Positions 16,128-24,363 of a stretch of DNA of 41,810 nt are shown in pieces. A program made the position numbers and the translations under genes. Within the stretch, counting starts at the first letter, position 1. Each line of letters begins with the position of its first letter. The notes beneath the pieces were generated by a model. The model was given only the letters and a program-made list of their open reading frames with translations, was not told the DNA's origin and made no database searches. Location: positions 1 through 41,810 of the forward strand of contig JAFTNJ010000036.1 of NCBI GenBank assembly GCA_017451915.1, read 5' to 3'. The DNA comes from Clostridia bacterium (GTDB lineage Bacteria > Bacillota > Clostridia > Oscillospirales > CAG-272).

Positions 16128-17147
16128 TTAAGCCAGCTCAGCGAAGTACTTAATGGTGCGAACCATCTGGCTGGTGTAGGAGTTCTCGTTGTCGTACCAA
16201 GAAACAACCTGTACCTGGTAGGTATCGTCGTCGATCTTAGCAACCATGGTCTGGGTAGCATCGAACAGAGAACCGTAGGTGATACCGATGACGTCGGAAG
16301 AAACGATGGGATCGGTGTTGTAACCGAAGGATGCGGAAGAAGCAGCCTTCATAGCCTCGTTGATGCCTTCCTTAGTGATGTCCTTGCCCTTAACAACGGC
16401 TACCAGAATGGTGGTGGAGCCGGTGCAGGTGGGAACTCTCTGAGCGGAGCCGATCAGCTTGCCGTCGAGCTCGGGAATAACCAGGCCGATGGCCTTAGCG
16501 GCACCGGTGGAGTTGGGAACGATGTTCTGTGCGCCTGCACGTGCACGGCGGAGGTCACCCTTTCTGTGGGGGCCGTCCAGGATCATCTGGTCGCCGGTGT
16601 AAGCGTGAACGGTGGTCATGATACCGCTCTGAATGGGAGCGTAATCATTGAGAGCCTTTGCCATGGGAGCCAGGCAGTTGGTGGTGCAGGATGCAGCGGA
16701 GATGATCTTGTCATCGGGAGTCAGAATACCCTCGTTTACGCTGTAAACAACGGTCTTGGTAGCCTTGTCAGCGGGAGCGGAGATAACAACCTTCTTTGCG
16801 CCTGCGGTGATGTGAGCCATGGACTTCTCCTGGGTGCAGTAGAAGCCGGTGCACTCGAGAACAACGTCAACCTTCAGCTTCTTCCAAGGAAGGTTTGCAG
16901 CGTCCTTTTCAGAATAGATCTTGATGGTCTTGCCGTCAACGGTGATGGTGCTTGCCTCATCGTCAGCAACCACGTCGTGGTTGTATCTGCCCTGAGCAGT
17001 GTCATACTTCAGCAGGTGAGCGAGCATGGAGGGCTTGGTGAGGTCGTTGATCGCAACTACCTGATAACCCTTTGCGCCGAACATCTGACGGAAAGCCAGA
17101 CGACCGATGCGGCCGAAACCGTTGATTGCAACTTTTACGTTTGCCAT
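16128..17147 (-). CDS. gapA: GapA: glyceraldehyde-3-phosphate dehydrogenase
   Basis: A glycolytic NAD-dependent enzyme of 339 aa. The Rossmann motif is INGFGRIGR near residue 9 and the catalytic Cys154 lies in [41 protein letters not shown] and [12 protein letters not shown] are all intact. It is monocistronic: its own promoter, a 78-nt leader with a hairpin, GGAGG before the ATG, and a strong terminator. No pgk or tpi follows, unlike many Firmicutes. The wording of the gene is rich in preferred codons (AACGGT, ACC, GCT type), as expected for a highly expressed gene. Confidence 0.98.
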   Translation of the reverse strand: MANVKVAINGFGRIGRLAFRQMFGAKGYQVVAINDLTKPSMLAHLLKYDTAQGRYNHDVVADDEASTITVDGKTIKIYSEKDAANLPWKKLKVDVVLECTGFYCTQEKSMAHITAGAKKVVISAPADKATKTVVYSVNEGILTPDDKIISAASCTTNCLAPMAKALNDYAPIQSGIMTTVHAYTGDQMILDGPHRKGDLRRARAGAQNIVPNSTGAAKAIGLVIPELDGKLIGSAQRVPTCTGSTTILVAVVKGKDITKEGINEAMKAASSASFGYNTDPIVSSDVIGITYGSLFDATQTMVAKIDDDTYQVQVVSWYDNENSYTSQMVRTIKYFAELA

Positions 17148-17193
17148 TGGAATAATCCTCCGTTAATATATAATTTTTTTGTTTTCCTTGGCT

Positions 17194-17214
17194 TGGAAAA
17201 GGTAGACCTTTCCA
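17194..17214 (-). other. Hairpin in the gapA leader
   Basis: TGGAAAAGGT/ACCTTTCCA forms a 9-bp stem with one bulge in the 5' untranslated region. It may stabilise the mRNA. No T-run follows, so it is not a terminator. Confidence 0.5.
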
Positions 17215-17224
17215 TACATTCTAT

Positions 17225-17253
17225 ATTTTAACTCATTTTTCCAAAATATACAA
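17225..17253 (-). promoter_or_regulatory. Sigma-A promoter of gapA
   Basis: Minus strand TTGTAT (17248-17253), 17-bp spacer, TAAAAT (17225-17230), 78 bp upstream of the ATG. Confidence 0.75.
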
Positions 17254-17342
17254 GACCTTTGCCGAAATTTTATCAATTTTGTAAAATTCCATTTATTTTC
17301 CCAAAATCAAAAGCCCGTTTTTGTGCGTTTTGCAAACAAATA

Positions 17343-17371
17343 TTGACAAAAAGGGCATTTTGTGCTACAAT
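17343..17371 (+). promoter_or_regulatory. Sigma-A promoter of the RsgI-like lipoprotein gene
   Basis: TTGACA (17343-17348), 17-bp spacer, TACAAT (17366-17371). A direct repeat GGATCC-AA-GGATCC (17378-17391) falls at the predicted start of transcription and may be an operator or a small hairpin. Confidence 0.85.
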
Positions 17372-17419
17372 AAAAGAGGATCCAAGGATCCGTATCTGCA
17401 TTTGAGGAGGATCATTTTT

Positions 17420-18655
17420 ATGAAAAAAAGAATTTTTAGCTTGCTTATGATCGCTGTGTTGCTCCTGGGGAGCCTTTCCATGAGTGCCTGCCAAAGCGGG
17501 AATTCGTTGCCCGTCCCGCCGGAGGGAACCATGACACGGGTGACGGTGGATATCAATCCCGGGATTGAGTTGATGGTGGATGACGAAAACAAGGTAATTT
17601 CGGTGACCGCGCTGAACGATGATGCCGGCGTATTGCTGGCGGGGGAGGAGCTTCTTGGCAAGACCCCCGAGGAGGTCACCGAGCGGATCCTGTCCCTGGC
17701 AACCGATCTGGGGTATCTTTCCAAGGGAGAGGACGCCACGGAGGAGAACACCGTGCAGATCTCGGTCTCGGGCGATTCCAAGTACGCCGAGGCACTGACC
17801 GATGCTCTGGAGGAGCGGATCACCGCATCCCTGGAGACCTTGGACATTGCCGGAGCGGTGCGGCGGGTCGAGGCGCTGGAGGGCGAGGCTCTGCGCGCGC
17901 TGGCGCAATCGACCTCCCTTTATACCGAGGAGGAGCTTGCGGCCATGAGTCGGGAGGATCTGTATCGGGTGATCGCCGCAGGGCGAATCGAGACCGCGCA
18001 GCTCTTGACGCAGGAGATGCGGGAGGCCTATTACGCCGCAAAGGAATATAAGATCTCCTTTGCGCAGCGGGAGGAGACGGCCAAGGTGATCGAGGCCATG
18101 GGTGGCATTTATACCCTGGTGCACGCCGGGTACAAGACCGCGTTGGATCTGTACAGCCAATCCATTACGGCGCTGGATTCCCTGCGGTATGAGATGCTGA
18201 TCTCGCCCGAATCCGAGTATCAAAAATCCCTTGCGGCTCTGCGGGAGGCCAAGGCCGAGGTGCTGGAGCAACGGGCCTACGTGGTATCCCTGCAGGTCAA
18301 CGGCGAGGATTGCGGAACCGCGGAGGCCACCCTGCAGTTGCGTGAGGAACAGTACGAGGCGGCTCTGGCGGCCTATGAGCAGATGGGCACGGCGGCCAAT
18401 GCGGCATTGGAGAACCTGATCCAAACGCTTCGCTCCTGCGAAACCAAGCTGATCGAGCTGGAGGAAAGCTTCAGCGACGACATCAAGGCTGAGCTTACGG
18501 CAAAGGCCGGAGAGATCGAGGCCTCCGTAAATGCAACCAAGGACGCCTTTTTCGCTGCCTTTGAGGCCGAGCACAAAGAGGACATTCAGGCCATGGAGGC
18601 TGCGCTGCTTCAGCAAAAGCAGGCTCTGCTGGCGTCGGTCGATGCGGAAAAGTGA
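17420..18655 (+). CDS. Lipoprotein with RsgI-like extracytoplasmic domain and coiled coil
   Basis: A 411-aa lipoprotein: signal peptide and lipobox MSAC (Cys24). Residues about 38-130 look like the middle domain of RsgI anti-sigma factors: VTVDINPGIELMVDDENK followed by VTALNDDAG. In RsgI this domain self-cleaves at the conserved Asn-Pro, here Asn46-Pro47. From about 150 the protein is acidic and helical, with long coiled-coil-like stretches rich in Ala, Glu and Leu. The cytoplasmic anti-sigma domain and transmembrane helix of true RsgI are absent and no sigI is adjacent, so it is not a standard RsgI. Start chosen by GAGGAGG 9 bp upstream. Confidence 0.75.
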   Translation: MKKRIFSLLMIAVLLLGSLSMSACQSGNSLPVPPEGTMTRVTVDINPGIELMVDDENKVISVTALNDDAGVLLAGEELLGKTPEEVTERILSLATDLGYLSKGEDATEENTVQISVSGDSKYAEALTDALEERITASLETLDIAGAVRRVEALEGEALRALAQSTSLYTEEELAAMSREDLYRVIAAGRIETAQLLTQEMREAYYAAKEYKISFAQREETAKVIEAMGGIYTLVHAGYKTALDLYSQSITALDSLRYEMLISPESEYQKSLAALREAKAEVLEQRAYVVSLQVNGEDCGTAEATLQLREEQYEAALAAYEQMGTAANAALENLIQTLRSCETKLIELEESFSDDIKAELTAKAGEIEASVNATKDAFFAAFEAEHKEDIQAMEAALLQQKQALLASVDAEK

Positions 18656-18689
18656 TCCGATAGATCCCAATTATCCATGCACTTATGGG

Positions 18690-18722
18690 GCAGGGAGCTT
18701 CTTTCGAGGCTCCCTGCTTTTT
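18690..18722 (+). terminator. Rho-independent terminator
   Basis: GCAGGGAGC/GCTCCCTGC stem (18690-18698/18709-18717) followed by TTTTT, 35 bp after the RsgI-like lipoprotein gene. Confidence 0.9.
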
Positions 18723-18821
18723 GCTGCATTACAAAATCTGTACGCCGTCGAACCCGAGTGGGACAATGACCGAATTTAAAATCCATCCTTATCATTGCGG
18801 CATTTATTGCCCGTGCGCGTC

Positions 18822-18849
18822 TTGACAAACCGTCAAATTGTGTTATAAT
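18822..18849 (+). promoter_or_regulatory. Sigma-A promoter of the B-repeat lipoprotein gene
   Basis: TTGACA (18822-18827), 16-bp spacer, TATAAT (18844-18849), 63 bp before the ATG. Confidence 0.85.
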
Positions 18850-18912
18850 AAATGAAAAAAGTACAGTTTTAGCGTATACCACATTCATTTTTACCGACAA
18901 AGGAGAACGAAT

Positions 18913-19665
18913 ATGAGAAAAGCAAGGACGATTGCATTGCTCCTGGTGGCTGCCGTGTTCTTCGCATCCTGTCAAACCGGTAGCCTATCCGCCACAGATA
19001 CCGCGCCCTCTACTCATGCGGGAACCCCTGCGGGAGGCACCACCGAGAGCACCTCTTTTGCGCGTGTGGAAGTCACTACCCCTCCGCCCGTGACCACCGT
19101 CGAAACCGATGACCGGACGTCTGCCACGGAGACGCCCACCACCGAGAAGCCTGACATCACGCTTCCCACCGTGGATTTTACCACCGAGTCCACCACGTCG
19201 GCTCCTACCGCTGCTCCCGAGCCCTCCACCACCGTAACCGAGCCTCCCGTGGTGGAGCCGATCTCTTATACCGTCACCTACGTTACCGAGGGCGGAACCC
19301 ATTCCAATCCCACGGTCTATGAGAAGGACGGCTTGGTTTTGCAGGACGCCGTGCGAGAGGGCTATATCTTTGACGGCTGGTATCGGCAGGACGGCACCAG
19401 AGTGACCGAGATCCTTCCCGGAACCACGGGAGATCTGATCCTGACCGCCCAATGGCTCAAGATCTATACCATTACCTACGTTACCGAGGGTGGAACCCAT
19501 TCCAATCCCGGTGCCTATGTTTCCCGCTATGCGGTTCCCCTGCGGGATGCCGTACGCGAGGGCTACGTCTTTGAGGGCTGGTATCTGGACGGCGTGAAGG
19601 TCACCATGATCCTCCCGGGAACCGAGGGCGACCTGACCCTGGTTGCCAAGTGGACCAAGGCGTGA
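18913..19665 (+). CDS. Lipoprotein with two InlB-type B-repeats
   Basis: A 250-aa surface lipoprotein. The lipobox is FASC (Cys20). Residues about 21-115 are a Thr/Pro/Ser/Glu-rich low-complexity stalk. Two copies of a Listeria-Bacteroides (InlB B, Flg_new) repeat follow, each running from YTVTYVTEGGTHSNP or YTITYVTEGGTHSNP through REGYIFDGWY or REGYVFEGWY to LTAQW or LVAKW. Such repeats are beta-grasp folds of cell-surface proteins. AAAGGAG precedes the ATG. The gene stands alone between a promoter and a terminator. The ligand is unknown. Confidence 0.85.
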   Translation: MRKARTIALLLVAAVFFASCQTGSLSATDTAPSTHAGTPAGGTTESTSFARVEVTTPPPVTTVETDDRTSATETPTTEKPDITLPTVDFTTESTTSAPTAAPEPSTTVTEPPVVEPISYTVTYVTEGGTHSNPTVYEKDGLVLQDAVREGYIFDGWYRQDGTRVTEILPGTTGDLILTAQWLKIYTITYVTEGGTHSNPGAYVSRYAVPLRDAVREGYVFEGWYLDGVKVTMILPGTEGDLTLVAKWTKA

Positions 19666-19707
19666 ACCGAGCTTGCTCACGAGTGTCATCTTGAAAAAGG
19701 AAAACAT

Positions 19708-19737
19708 CAAAGGCCTCTGCTTGTGCAGGGGCCTTTG
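19708..19737. terminator. Bidirectional terminator between convergent genes
   Basis: A 13-bp stem with one G-T pair (19708-19720/19725-19737, CAAAGGCC...GGCCTTTG). The minus-strand exit is T-rich (GTTTTCCTTTTT), so it serves best for the glycosyltransferase gene, whose stop lies 5 bp away; the plus-strand gene ends 42 bp before it. Confidence 0.75.
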
Positions 19738-19741
19738 GCGT

Positions 19742-20476
19742 TTACGGGCCTTGGTGGGGGGAGGAATCCCCCTTGACGGCGAAGTGAATCAGACGGGGAA
19801 GATCCTTTAAGCGGCGGGGCTGGCAAAGCATTCGCCAGGCCCATTCCATGCCATGGCTTGAGAGCAGGGCAGGAGCACGCTTCACACGTCCCGCCCAAAC
19901 GTCCAGGCTTCCGCCCAAGGCCGCCATCAGACGGAGTGAAGGAAACTCCGCGCGGTGTTGGTCGATCCATTCCTCCTGCAGGGGAAAGCCAAAGCAAACG
20001 AACAGGATTCGGGGAGCGGCGGCGCGGATCTGCTCCACCACGGCGCGATCCTCCGACCCCTCTTTTGCAAAATAGCCGTGGTGCGTGCCGCAGATCCACA
20101 GACGGGGGAAGCGATGTCGCAGCTGCCCCGCGGCTTCTGCGGCCACTCCGGGGGCACCTCCCAGCAAAAAGACGGGGAGCCCCTGCTCCTCGGCCTTGGC
20201 CAGGATTGCAAAGCCAAAATCAATGCCCGCCACACGGGTCCGCAGGGGCGTTCCTTTTCGTGCCGCCGCCCGCAAAACCCCAGCGCCGTCGGGCAGGGAA
20301 AGGGTGGCGCGGTTCAAAAGCGCGGCGTGGTGAGGGGAGCGACGGCAGGCCTCCAGCATCAGGGCGTTGGGGGTCACGGTTACGCAGGGGGCTTCCCCCG
20401 GAGCGAGCGCACGAGCCACCGCCTCCTCCGGGGTGACGTTGTCAATGCGCACACCGCAGAGAGTGATCTCCTTCAT
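19742..20476 (-). CDS. WecG/TagA/CpsF-family glycosyltransferase (GT26)
   Basis: About 244 aa. This family transfers N-acetylmannosamine-type sugars to undecaprenyl-PP-GlcNAc at the inner membrane face, in teichoic acid or polysaccharide synthesis. Motifs: VTVTPNALML, LPDGAGV with the probable catalytic Asp63, GTHHGYF, LFVCFGFPLQEEWI, ALGGSLDVWAG, and RAPALLSSHGMEWAWRML. The ATG at 20476 is used because the family starts at this point and AAGGAGG is upstream; an extension to 20572 covers the proS promoter. No teichoic-acid gene is adjacent, so the actual acceptor is uncertain. Confidence 0.9.
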   Translation of the reverse strand: MKEITLCGVRIDNVTPEEAVARALAPGEAPCVTVTPNALMLEACRRSPHHAALLNRATLSLPDGAGVLRAAARKGTPLRTRVAGIDFGFAILAKAEEQGLPVFLLGGAPGVAAEAAGQLRHRFPRLWICGTHHGYFAKEGSEDRAVVEQIRAAAPRILFVCFGFPLQEEWIDQHRAEFPSLRLMAALGGSLDVWAGRVKRAPALLSSHGMEWAWRMLCQPRRLKDLPRLIHFAVKGDSSPHQGP

Positions 20477-20527
20477 TTGCCTTTTTGGCCTCCTTCTTTT
20501 TTCTCGGGACAGGGGAAAACCAATCGT

Positions 20528-20559
20528 GATCCGATAAAAAAGGTTGGATCCCGATAAAA
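20528..20559. promoter_or_regulatory. Direct repeats in the glycosyltransferase/proS divergent region
   Basis: GATCCGATAAAA (20528-20539) and GATCCCGATAAAA (20547-20559) are spaced about two helical turns apart, just upstream of the proS -35 box. They may be regulator half-sites. No clear -35/-10 pair for the minus-strand gene was found here. Confidence 0.3.
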
Positions 20560-20565
20560 TATCCC

Positions 20566-20594
20566 TTGACATTTTCCATTCCTTGCGTTATAAT
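20566..20594 (+). promoter_or_regulatory. Sigma-A promoter of proS
   Basis: TTGACA (20566-20571), 17-bp spacer, TATAAT (20589-20594), a perfect consensus. The leader to the ATG is only about 65 nt, too short for a T-box. Confidence 0.92.
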
Positions 20595-20666
20595 TAGTAT
20601 AATGTAAAACTCTGTTCTCATACGGGCGACCCTTTGAGAAATGATGGAAGAAAGAAAGGTTATATT

Positions 20667-22109
20667 ATGGCAAAGAACAATGCAAAAATGGTGGAGCAGA
20701 TCACGTCCATGGACGTGGATTTTGCGCAATGGTACACCGACGTTGTAAAAAAAGCGGAGCTGGTGGATTATTCGGGTGTCAAGGGATGTATGATCATCCG
20801 CCCCTACGGCTACGCTATCTGGGAGAATATTCAAAAGGATCTGGATGCCCGTTTTAAGGCACTGGGTCACGAGAACGTTTATATGCCCATGTTCATTCCC
20901 GAGTCCCTGCTCCAAAAGGAGAAGGACCACGTGGAGGGCTTTGCCCCCGAGTGCGCCATCGTTACCATGGGCGGCGGAACCAAGCTGAGCGAGCGTTTGA
21001 TCGTTCGTCCCACCTCCGAGACCCTGTTCTGCGAGCATTTCCGCAATATTATTCAATCCTACCGTGACCTGCCCAAGTTGTATAACCAGTGGTGTAACGT
21101 GGTTCGTTGGGAAAAGACCACCCGTCCCTTCCTTCGCACCTCCGAGTTCCTCTGGCAGGAGGGACACACCATGCATGAGACCGAGGAGGAGGCAAGAGAG
21201 GAAACTCTGCAGATGCTCAAGGTTTACGAGGATTTCTATGCCGAGTCTTTGGCCATTCCTGCCTATACCGGCCGCAAGACCGAGAAGGAGAAGTTCGCGG
21301 GCGCCGAGGAAACCTATACCATCGAGCCCATGATGCACAACGGCGTGGCGCTCCAGGGCGGCACCACCCACTACTTTGGCGACGGCTTTGCCAAGGCCTT
21401 TGACATCATGTTCACCGGCCGCGACAATACCCAGAAGTATCCTCACCAGACCTCCTGGGGCGTTTCCACCCGTATGATCGGTGCCATCATCATGACCCAC
21501 GGTGATGACAACGGTCTGATCCTGCCTCCCGCCATCGCTCCCATTCAGCTGGCCATCATTCCCGTGGCACAGCACAAGGAGGGCGTACTGGAGAAGGCAA
21601 ACGAGATCAAGAACGAGCTTTCCAAGAAGTTCCGCGTCAAGCTGGATGACAGCGATAACTCCACCGGCTGGAAGTTCAGCCAGTACGAGATGAAGGGCGT
21701 TCCGTTGCGTCTTGAGCTCGGTCCCCGTGACATTGAGAATAACTCTTGCGTTCTGGTCAGCCGCGTGACGAGAGAGAAGACCTTCGTGTCCCTCGATAAT
21801 CTTGCCGAGGAAGTGGAGAAGGCGTTGGCAAAGGTACACGACGAGCTCTATCAGCGCGCCCTGGAGAACCGTACCAATCGCACCTACGAGGCACGCTCCT
21901 TTGAGGAGATGCTGGACATTGCCGCCAATAAGTCGGGCTACATCAAGGCCATGTGGTGCGGCGAGACCGAGTGCGAGGAGAAGATCAAGGAGGAGACCGG
22001 TGGCGTCAAGTCCCGTTGCATTCCTTTTGTAGAGGATCATCTCTCGGATACCTGCGTTTGCTGCGGCAAGCCCGCCAAGCATATGGTGATCTGGGGAAGA
22101 CAGTATTAA
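20667..22109 (+). CDS. proS: ProS: prolyl-tRNA synthetase, archaeal/eukaryote-like (type 3)
   Basis: A class II synthetase of 480 aa that charges tRNA-Pro. It lacks the large editing insertion of E. coli-type ProS and has the C-terminal zinc-binding extension typical of type 3: CEEKIKEE..., [18 protein letters not shown], ending in the usual Tyr. Motif 2 region RPTSET and [17 protein letters not shown], and motif 3 region [18 protein letters not shown] are present. GAAAGG precedes the ATG at 20667. It is followed by a large palindrome, then rodA. Confidence 0.97.
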   Translation: MAKNNAKMVEQITSMDVDFAQWYTDVVKKAELVDYSGVKGCMIIRPYGYAIWENIQKDLDARFKALGHENVYMPMFIPESLLQKEKDHVEGFAPECAIVTMGGGTKLSERLIVRPTSETLFCEHFRNIIQSYRDLPKLYNQWCNVVRWEKTTRPFLRTSEFLWQEGHTMHETEEEAREETLQMLKVYEDFYAESLAIPAYTGRKTEKEKFAGAEETYTIEPMMHNGVALQGGTTHYFGDGFAKAFDIMFTGRDNTQKYPHQTSWGVSTRMIGAIIMTHGDDNGLILPPAIAPIQLAIIPVAQHKEGVLEKANEIKNELSKKFRVKLDDSDNSTGWKFSQYEMKGVPLRLELGPRDIENNSCVLVSRVTREKTFVSLDNLAEEVEKALAKVHDELYQRALENRTNRTYEARSFEEMLDIAANKSGYIKAMWCGETECEEKIKEETGGVKSRCIPFVEDHLSDTCVCCGKPAKHMVIWGRQY

Positions 22110-22121
22110 GATGATGTTTTT

Positions 22122-22163
22122 GCGGGGGAAGGGAAACTTTTGCAAAAGTTTCCCTTCCCCCGC
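22122..22163. repeat. Perfect 42-bp palindrome after proS
   Basis: Two 21-base arms (22122-22142/22143-22163) are exact reverse complements; the core is GGGAAACTTTTG/CAAAAGTTTCCC. It lies 12 bp after the proS stop and could form a very stable hairpin. No T-run follows. A second 42-bp palindrome with the same design is at 37957-37998. Confidence 0.9.
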
Positions 22164-22230
22164 ACCCCTAACCCTTCAAAACTTTCGGCAAAAAATATCT
22201 TTATATTTTTATAGTTTGTAAAGTTTTTGA

Positions 22231-22278
22231 GGGGGGCAGGAGGAACTTTTTTCAAACAGTTCCCCCTGCCGCGTCCCC
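22231..22278. repeat. Related imperfect palindrome before rodA
   Basis: GGCAGG-A-GGAACT (235-247 of this kb) pairs with AGTTCC-C-CCTGCC (22258-22270), with outer G-run/C-run arms. It belongs to the same kind of G-rich intergenic repeat as the palindrome at 22122. The words CTTCAAAACTTT (about 22173-22184) and AAAGTTTTTGAG (about 22220-22231) also pair imperfectly, linking the two elements. Confidence 0.65.
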
Positions 22279-22301
22279 CTACTACACGAAAGGAGCCTGC
22301 C

Positions 22302-23477
22302 ATGGAAAAAGTATGGAGCACGATCAAAGAAGCCATCAAAAATATTGATCCCGTGCTGTTCGTCAGCTCGGTGCTTTTGTCGCTGATCAGTATTGTCACC
22401 ATTTACGGCGCGGTGGATAATTTTGGAATGTCCAAGCTCAAAATGCAGGTTGCTATCTTTATTGTGGGGATTTTCGTGACCGTGATCATTGCCTTTGTTG
22501 ATTACCGCGTTATTGTGGACAAGCTTTGGATCCCCATGCTGGCAGGCTCGGCTTTGTTGATGATTCTGACGCTGCTGTTTGGAGAGAGCGGTGTCAATAT
22601 GGAAACGGCCAGTAAGAGCTGGCTCAAGATCCCCGGCACCGGGTTTATGATCCAGCCCTCCGAATTTATCAAGTTCACCTTTGTTTGTACCTTTTCCAAG
22701 CATCTGTTTGAGGTGCAGGAAAAGATCAATAAACCCTTGACGGTCCTGGGGCTGGCCGCCCACGCGGGACTCATCGTGGGCTTGATCCTGCTCACGGGGG
22801 ACCTTGGCGTGGCCCTGGTGTATCTTGGTCTGATCGCCATTATGCTCTTTTGCGCGGGTCTGCACCCTTTGTATTTTGCGGGTGCTATCCTGGTGGTGGT
22901 GCTGTTGGCCCCTTACCTGTGGGAGCATCTGGCCCTCTATCAGCAAATGCGCATCATTGTGGGCTTTCGTCCCGAGCTTGACCCCGAGGGCTACGGCTGG
23001 CAACCCCTGCTCAGCCGTACCGCCATTGCCGCGGGGGGCTTCTTTGGGCACGGGATCCTGGGCGGCTCCTATTACGAGCAGCTTCCTGCCTCTCACACCG
23101 ACTTCATTTTTTCCACCATCTGCGAAAAATTCGGCTTTTTGGGAGGAACGGCGGTGATCCTGATCTTCATGGTCATGGTGGTGCGGGTCTTTGCCGTTGC
23201 CCGCTCGGCCAGCCGCTCGGATTACGGCGGACTGATCTGCGTTGGCGTGGGTGCCATGTTTGTGGTGCAGATCCTGGAGAACATTGGGATGTGCTTTGCC
23301 ATGCTTCCCACGGTGGGCATCACCCTGCCCCTGCTTTCCTGCGGCGGCTCCTCCATGCTGGCTACCTTTATGATGCTGGGGCTTTTGCATAACGTCTATG
23401 CCCACTCCAAGGGCGTGCGGGATGCCGAGCGACGGTCGGGACTGGATATGGACATTGCCCTGTTGAACCGAAAATAA
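22302..23477 (+). CDS. rodA: RodA: SEDS-family peptidoglycan glycosyltransferase
   Basis: A polytopic membrane enzyme (391 aa, about ten transmembrane segments) that polymerises lipid II during cell elongation with a class B PBP. SEDS marks: QPSEFIKF, ILLTGDLGVALV, the extracytoplasmic SHTDFIFS, EKFGFLGG, and MLPTVGITLPLLSCGGSSM. The motif NIGMCFAMLPTVGITLP fits RodA or FtsW; the absence of division genes nearby favours RodA. AAAGGAG precedes the ATG. No mreBCD or PBP2 gene is adjacent. Confidence 0.88.
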   Translation: MEKVWSTIKEAIKNIDPVLFVSSVLLSLISIVTIYGAVDNFGMSKLKMQVAIFIVGIFVTVIIAFVDYRVIVDKLWIPMLAGSALLMILTLLFGESGVNMETASKSWLKIPGTGFMIQPSEFIKFTFVCTFSKHLFEVQEKINKPLTVLGLAAHAGLIVGLILLTGDLGVALVYLGLIAIMLFCAGLHPLYFAGAILVVVLLAPYLWEHLALYQQMRIIVGFRPELDPEGYGWQPLLSRTAIAAGGFFGHGILGGSYYEQLPASHTDFIFSTICEKFGFLGGTAVILIFMVMVVRVFAVARSASRSDYGGLICVGVGAMFVVQILENIGMCFAMLPTVGITLPLLSCGGSSMLATFMMLGLLHNVYAHSKGVRDAERRSGLDMDIALLNRK

Positions 23478-23497
23478 AATTGGAAAGAGTCGTATAA

Positions 23498-23553
23498 AGC
23501 GCCTCCCGGATTCATATAGTTTACCAGAAACATATGAAAAAACGGGAGGCGCT
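23498..23553 (+). promoter_or_regulatory. Long hairpin that covers the ribosome site of the next gene
   Basis: AGCGCCTCCCG (23498-23508) pairs perfectly with CGGGAGGCGCT (23543-23553), and inside it TTCATAT (23511-23517) pairs with ATATGAA (23532-23538). The right arm contains GGGAGG, the ribosome site for the ATG at 23558. It may act as rodA terminator (T-rich sequence follows), as a translation switch, or both. Confidence 0.6.
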
Positions 23554-23557
23554 GTTT

Positions 23558-24058
23558 ATGTTTGTTTATTCTTTGCGTGCCAGTACCATCAAGCTGGTAG
23601 GAGTGGTCTGCGTGGCCCTGACCGTGCTCATCACCCTCATTGCCTTTGTTCCTACGTATGCCATTTCGTCTCAGACCTCGGCGGGGGTAGGGAATGGGGA
23701 CGGGGGCTACAACTACGACAAGATCAAGACCGCGGAGGACGTGGCCGCCTTTTTGACCCAGTTTGGGTGGGAGGTAGAGAGCAATCCCACCGAGGTCAAG
23801 AGCGTGACCATCCCCGACGAGTTTGATAAGGTGTTTGCCGCCTACAACGAGCTGCAAAAGGCCCAGGGGCTCAACCTGTCCAAGTACAAAAGCCGCGAGG
23901 TTACCCGCTACACCTTTGCGGTGACCAATTATCCGGAGTATGAGGGTACCGTTTGGGCAAACGTGCTGATCTACCGCAACCGGGTCATTGGCGGCGACAT
24001 CTGCTCCGCCGACGTCTCGGGGTTCGTGCATGGGTTTGAGAGGCAGACGGCCAACTGA
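23558..24058 (+). CDS. DUF4830-type membrane-anchored protein
   Basis: About 166 aa. One N-terminal membrane segment (LVGVVCVALTVLITLIAF) or uncleaved signal, then a short glycine-rich linker and a domain I recognise as DUF4830: FLTQFGWEVESNP, IPDEFDKVFAAYNELQKAQG, LSKYKSREVTRYTF, VLIYRNRVIGGDI. The function of this family is unknown; it occurs near sporulation or envelope genes in some Clostridia (from memory). The ATG at 23558 has GGGAGG 8 bp upstream; an ATG at 23534 has none. The ribosome site lies inside a long hairpin. Confidence 0.8.
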   Translation: MFVYSLRASTIKLVGVVCVALTVLITLIAFVPTYAISSQTSAGVGNGDGGYNYDKIKTAEDVAAFLTQFGWEVESNPTEVKSVTIPDEFDKVFAAYNELQKAQGLNLSKYKSREVTRYTFAVTNYPEYEGTVWANVLIYRNRVIGGDICSADVSGFVHGFERQTAN

Positions 24059-24064
24059 CAAAAC

Positions 24065-24107
24065 AAAAAACAAGCATGAATCTGTTTTGATTCATGCTTG
24101 TTTTTTT
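24065..24107. terminator. Bidirectional terminator
   Basis: A perfect 12-bp stem CAAGCATGAATC/GATTCATGCTTG (24071-24082/24089-24100) with TTTTTTT to the right and AAAAAA to the left. It closes both the DUF4830 gene and the yceD-rpmF operon. Confidence 0.95.
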
Positions 24108-24125
24108 ACGGGATGGGTTTGACGA

Positions 24126-24320
24126 TTAAGCATCAGCCTTAACGTCCAGAACCTTCTTGCCGTTGTAAAAGCCGCAAACCTTGCATACGCAGTGGTTCTT
24201 TACGAATGCATCACATGCAGGGTTGGAGCATTTGTTCATGCCGGGCATGGAGAGCTTGCTGTTGTTGGAGCGTCTCTTATCTCTGCGTGCTTTCGATACT
24301 TTTTTCTTTGGTACTGCCAT
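24126..24320 (-). CDS. rpmF: RpmF: ribosomal protein L32
   Basis: A 64-aa ribosomal protein. N-terminal AVPKKKVSKARRDKRRSN is diagnostic. It has two cysteine pairs, CSNPAC and CKVCG, so it is the zinc-binding version. The C-terminus is slightly longer than usual (VLDVKADA). GAGGAGG precedes the ATG. The 43-bp gap to yceD holds a small hairpin (CGTGAA/TTCACG, 24338-24356). Confidence 0.98.
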   Translation of the reverse strand: MAVPKKKVSKARRDKRRSNNSKLSMPGMNKCSNPACDAFVKNHCVCKVCGFYNGKKVLDVKADA

Positions 24321-24363
24321 GTCTACACCTCCTCTTGCGTGAATCTCTATTTCACGTCATAAT

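Noticed and set aside
20595..20666. A T-box leader before proS, common for synthetase genes in Firmicutes
   Set aside because: The leader is about 65 nt, without specifier stem or terminator, so there is no room for one.
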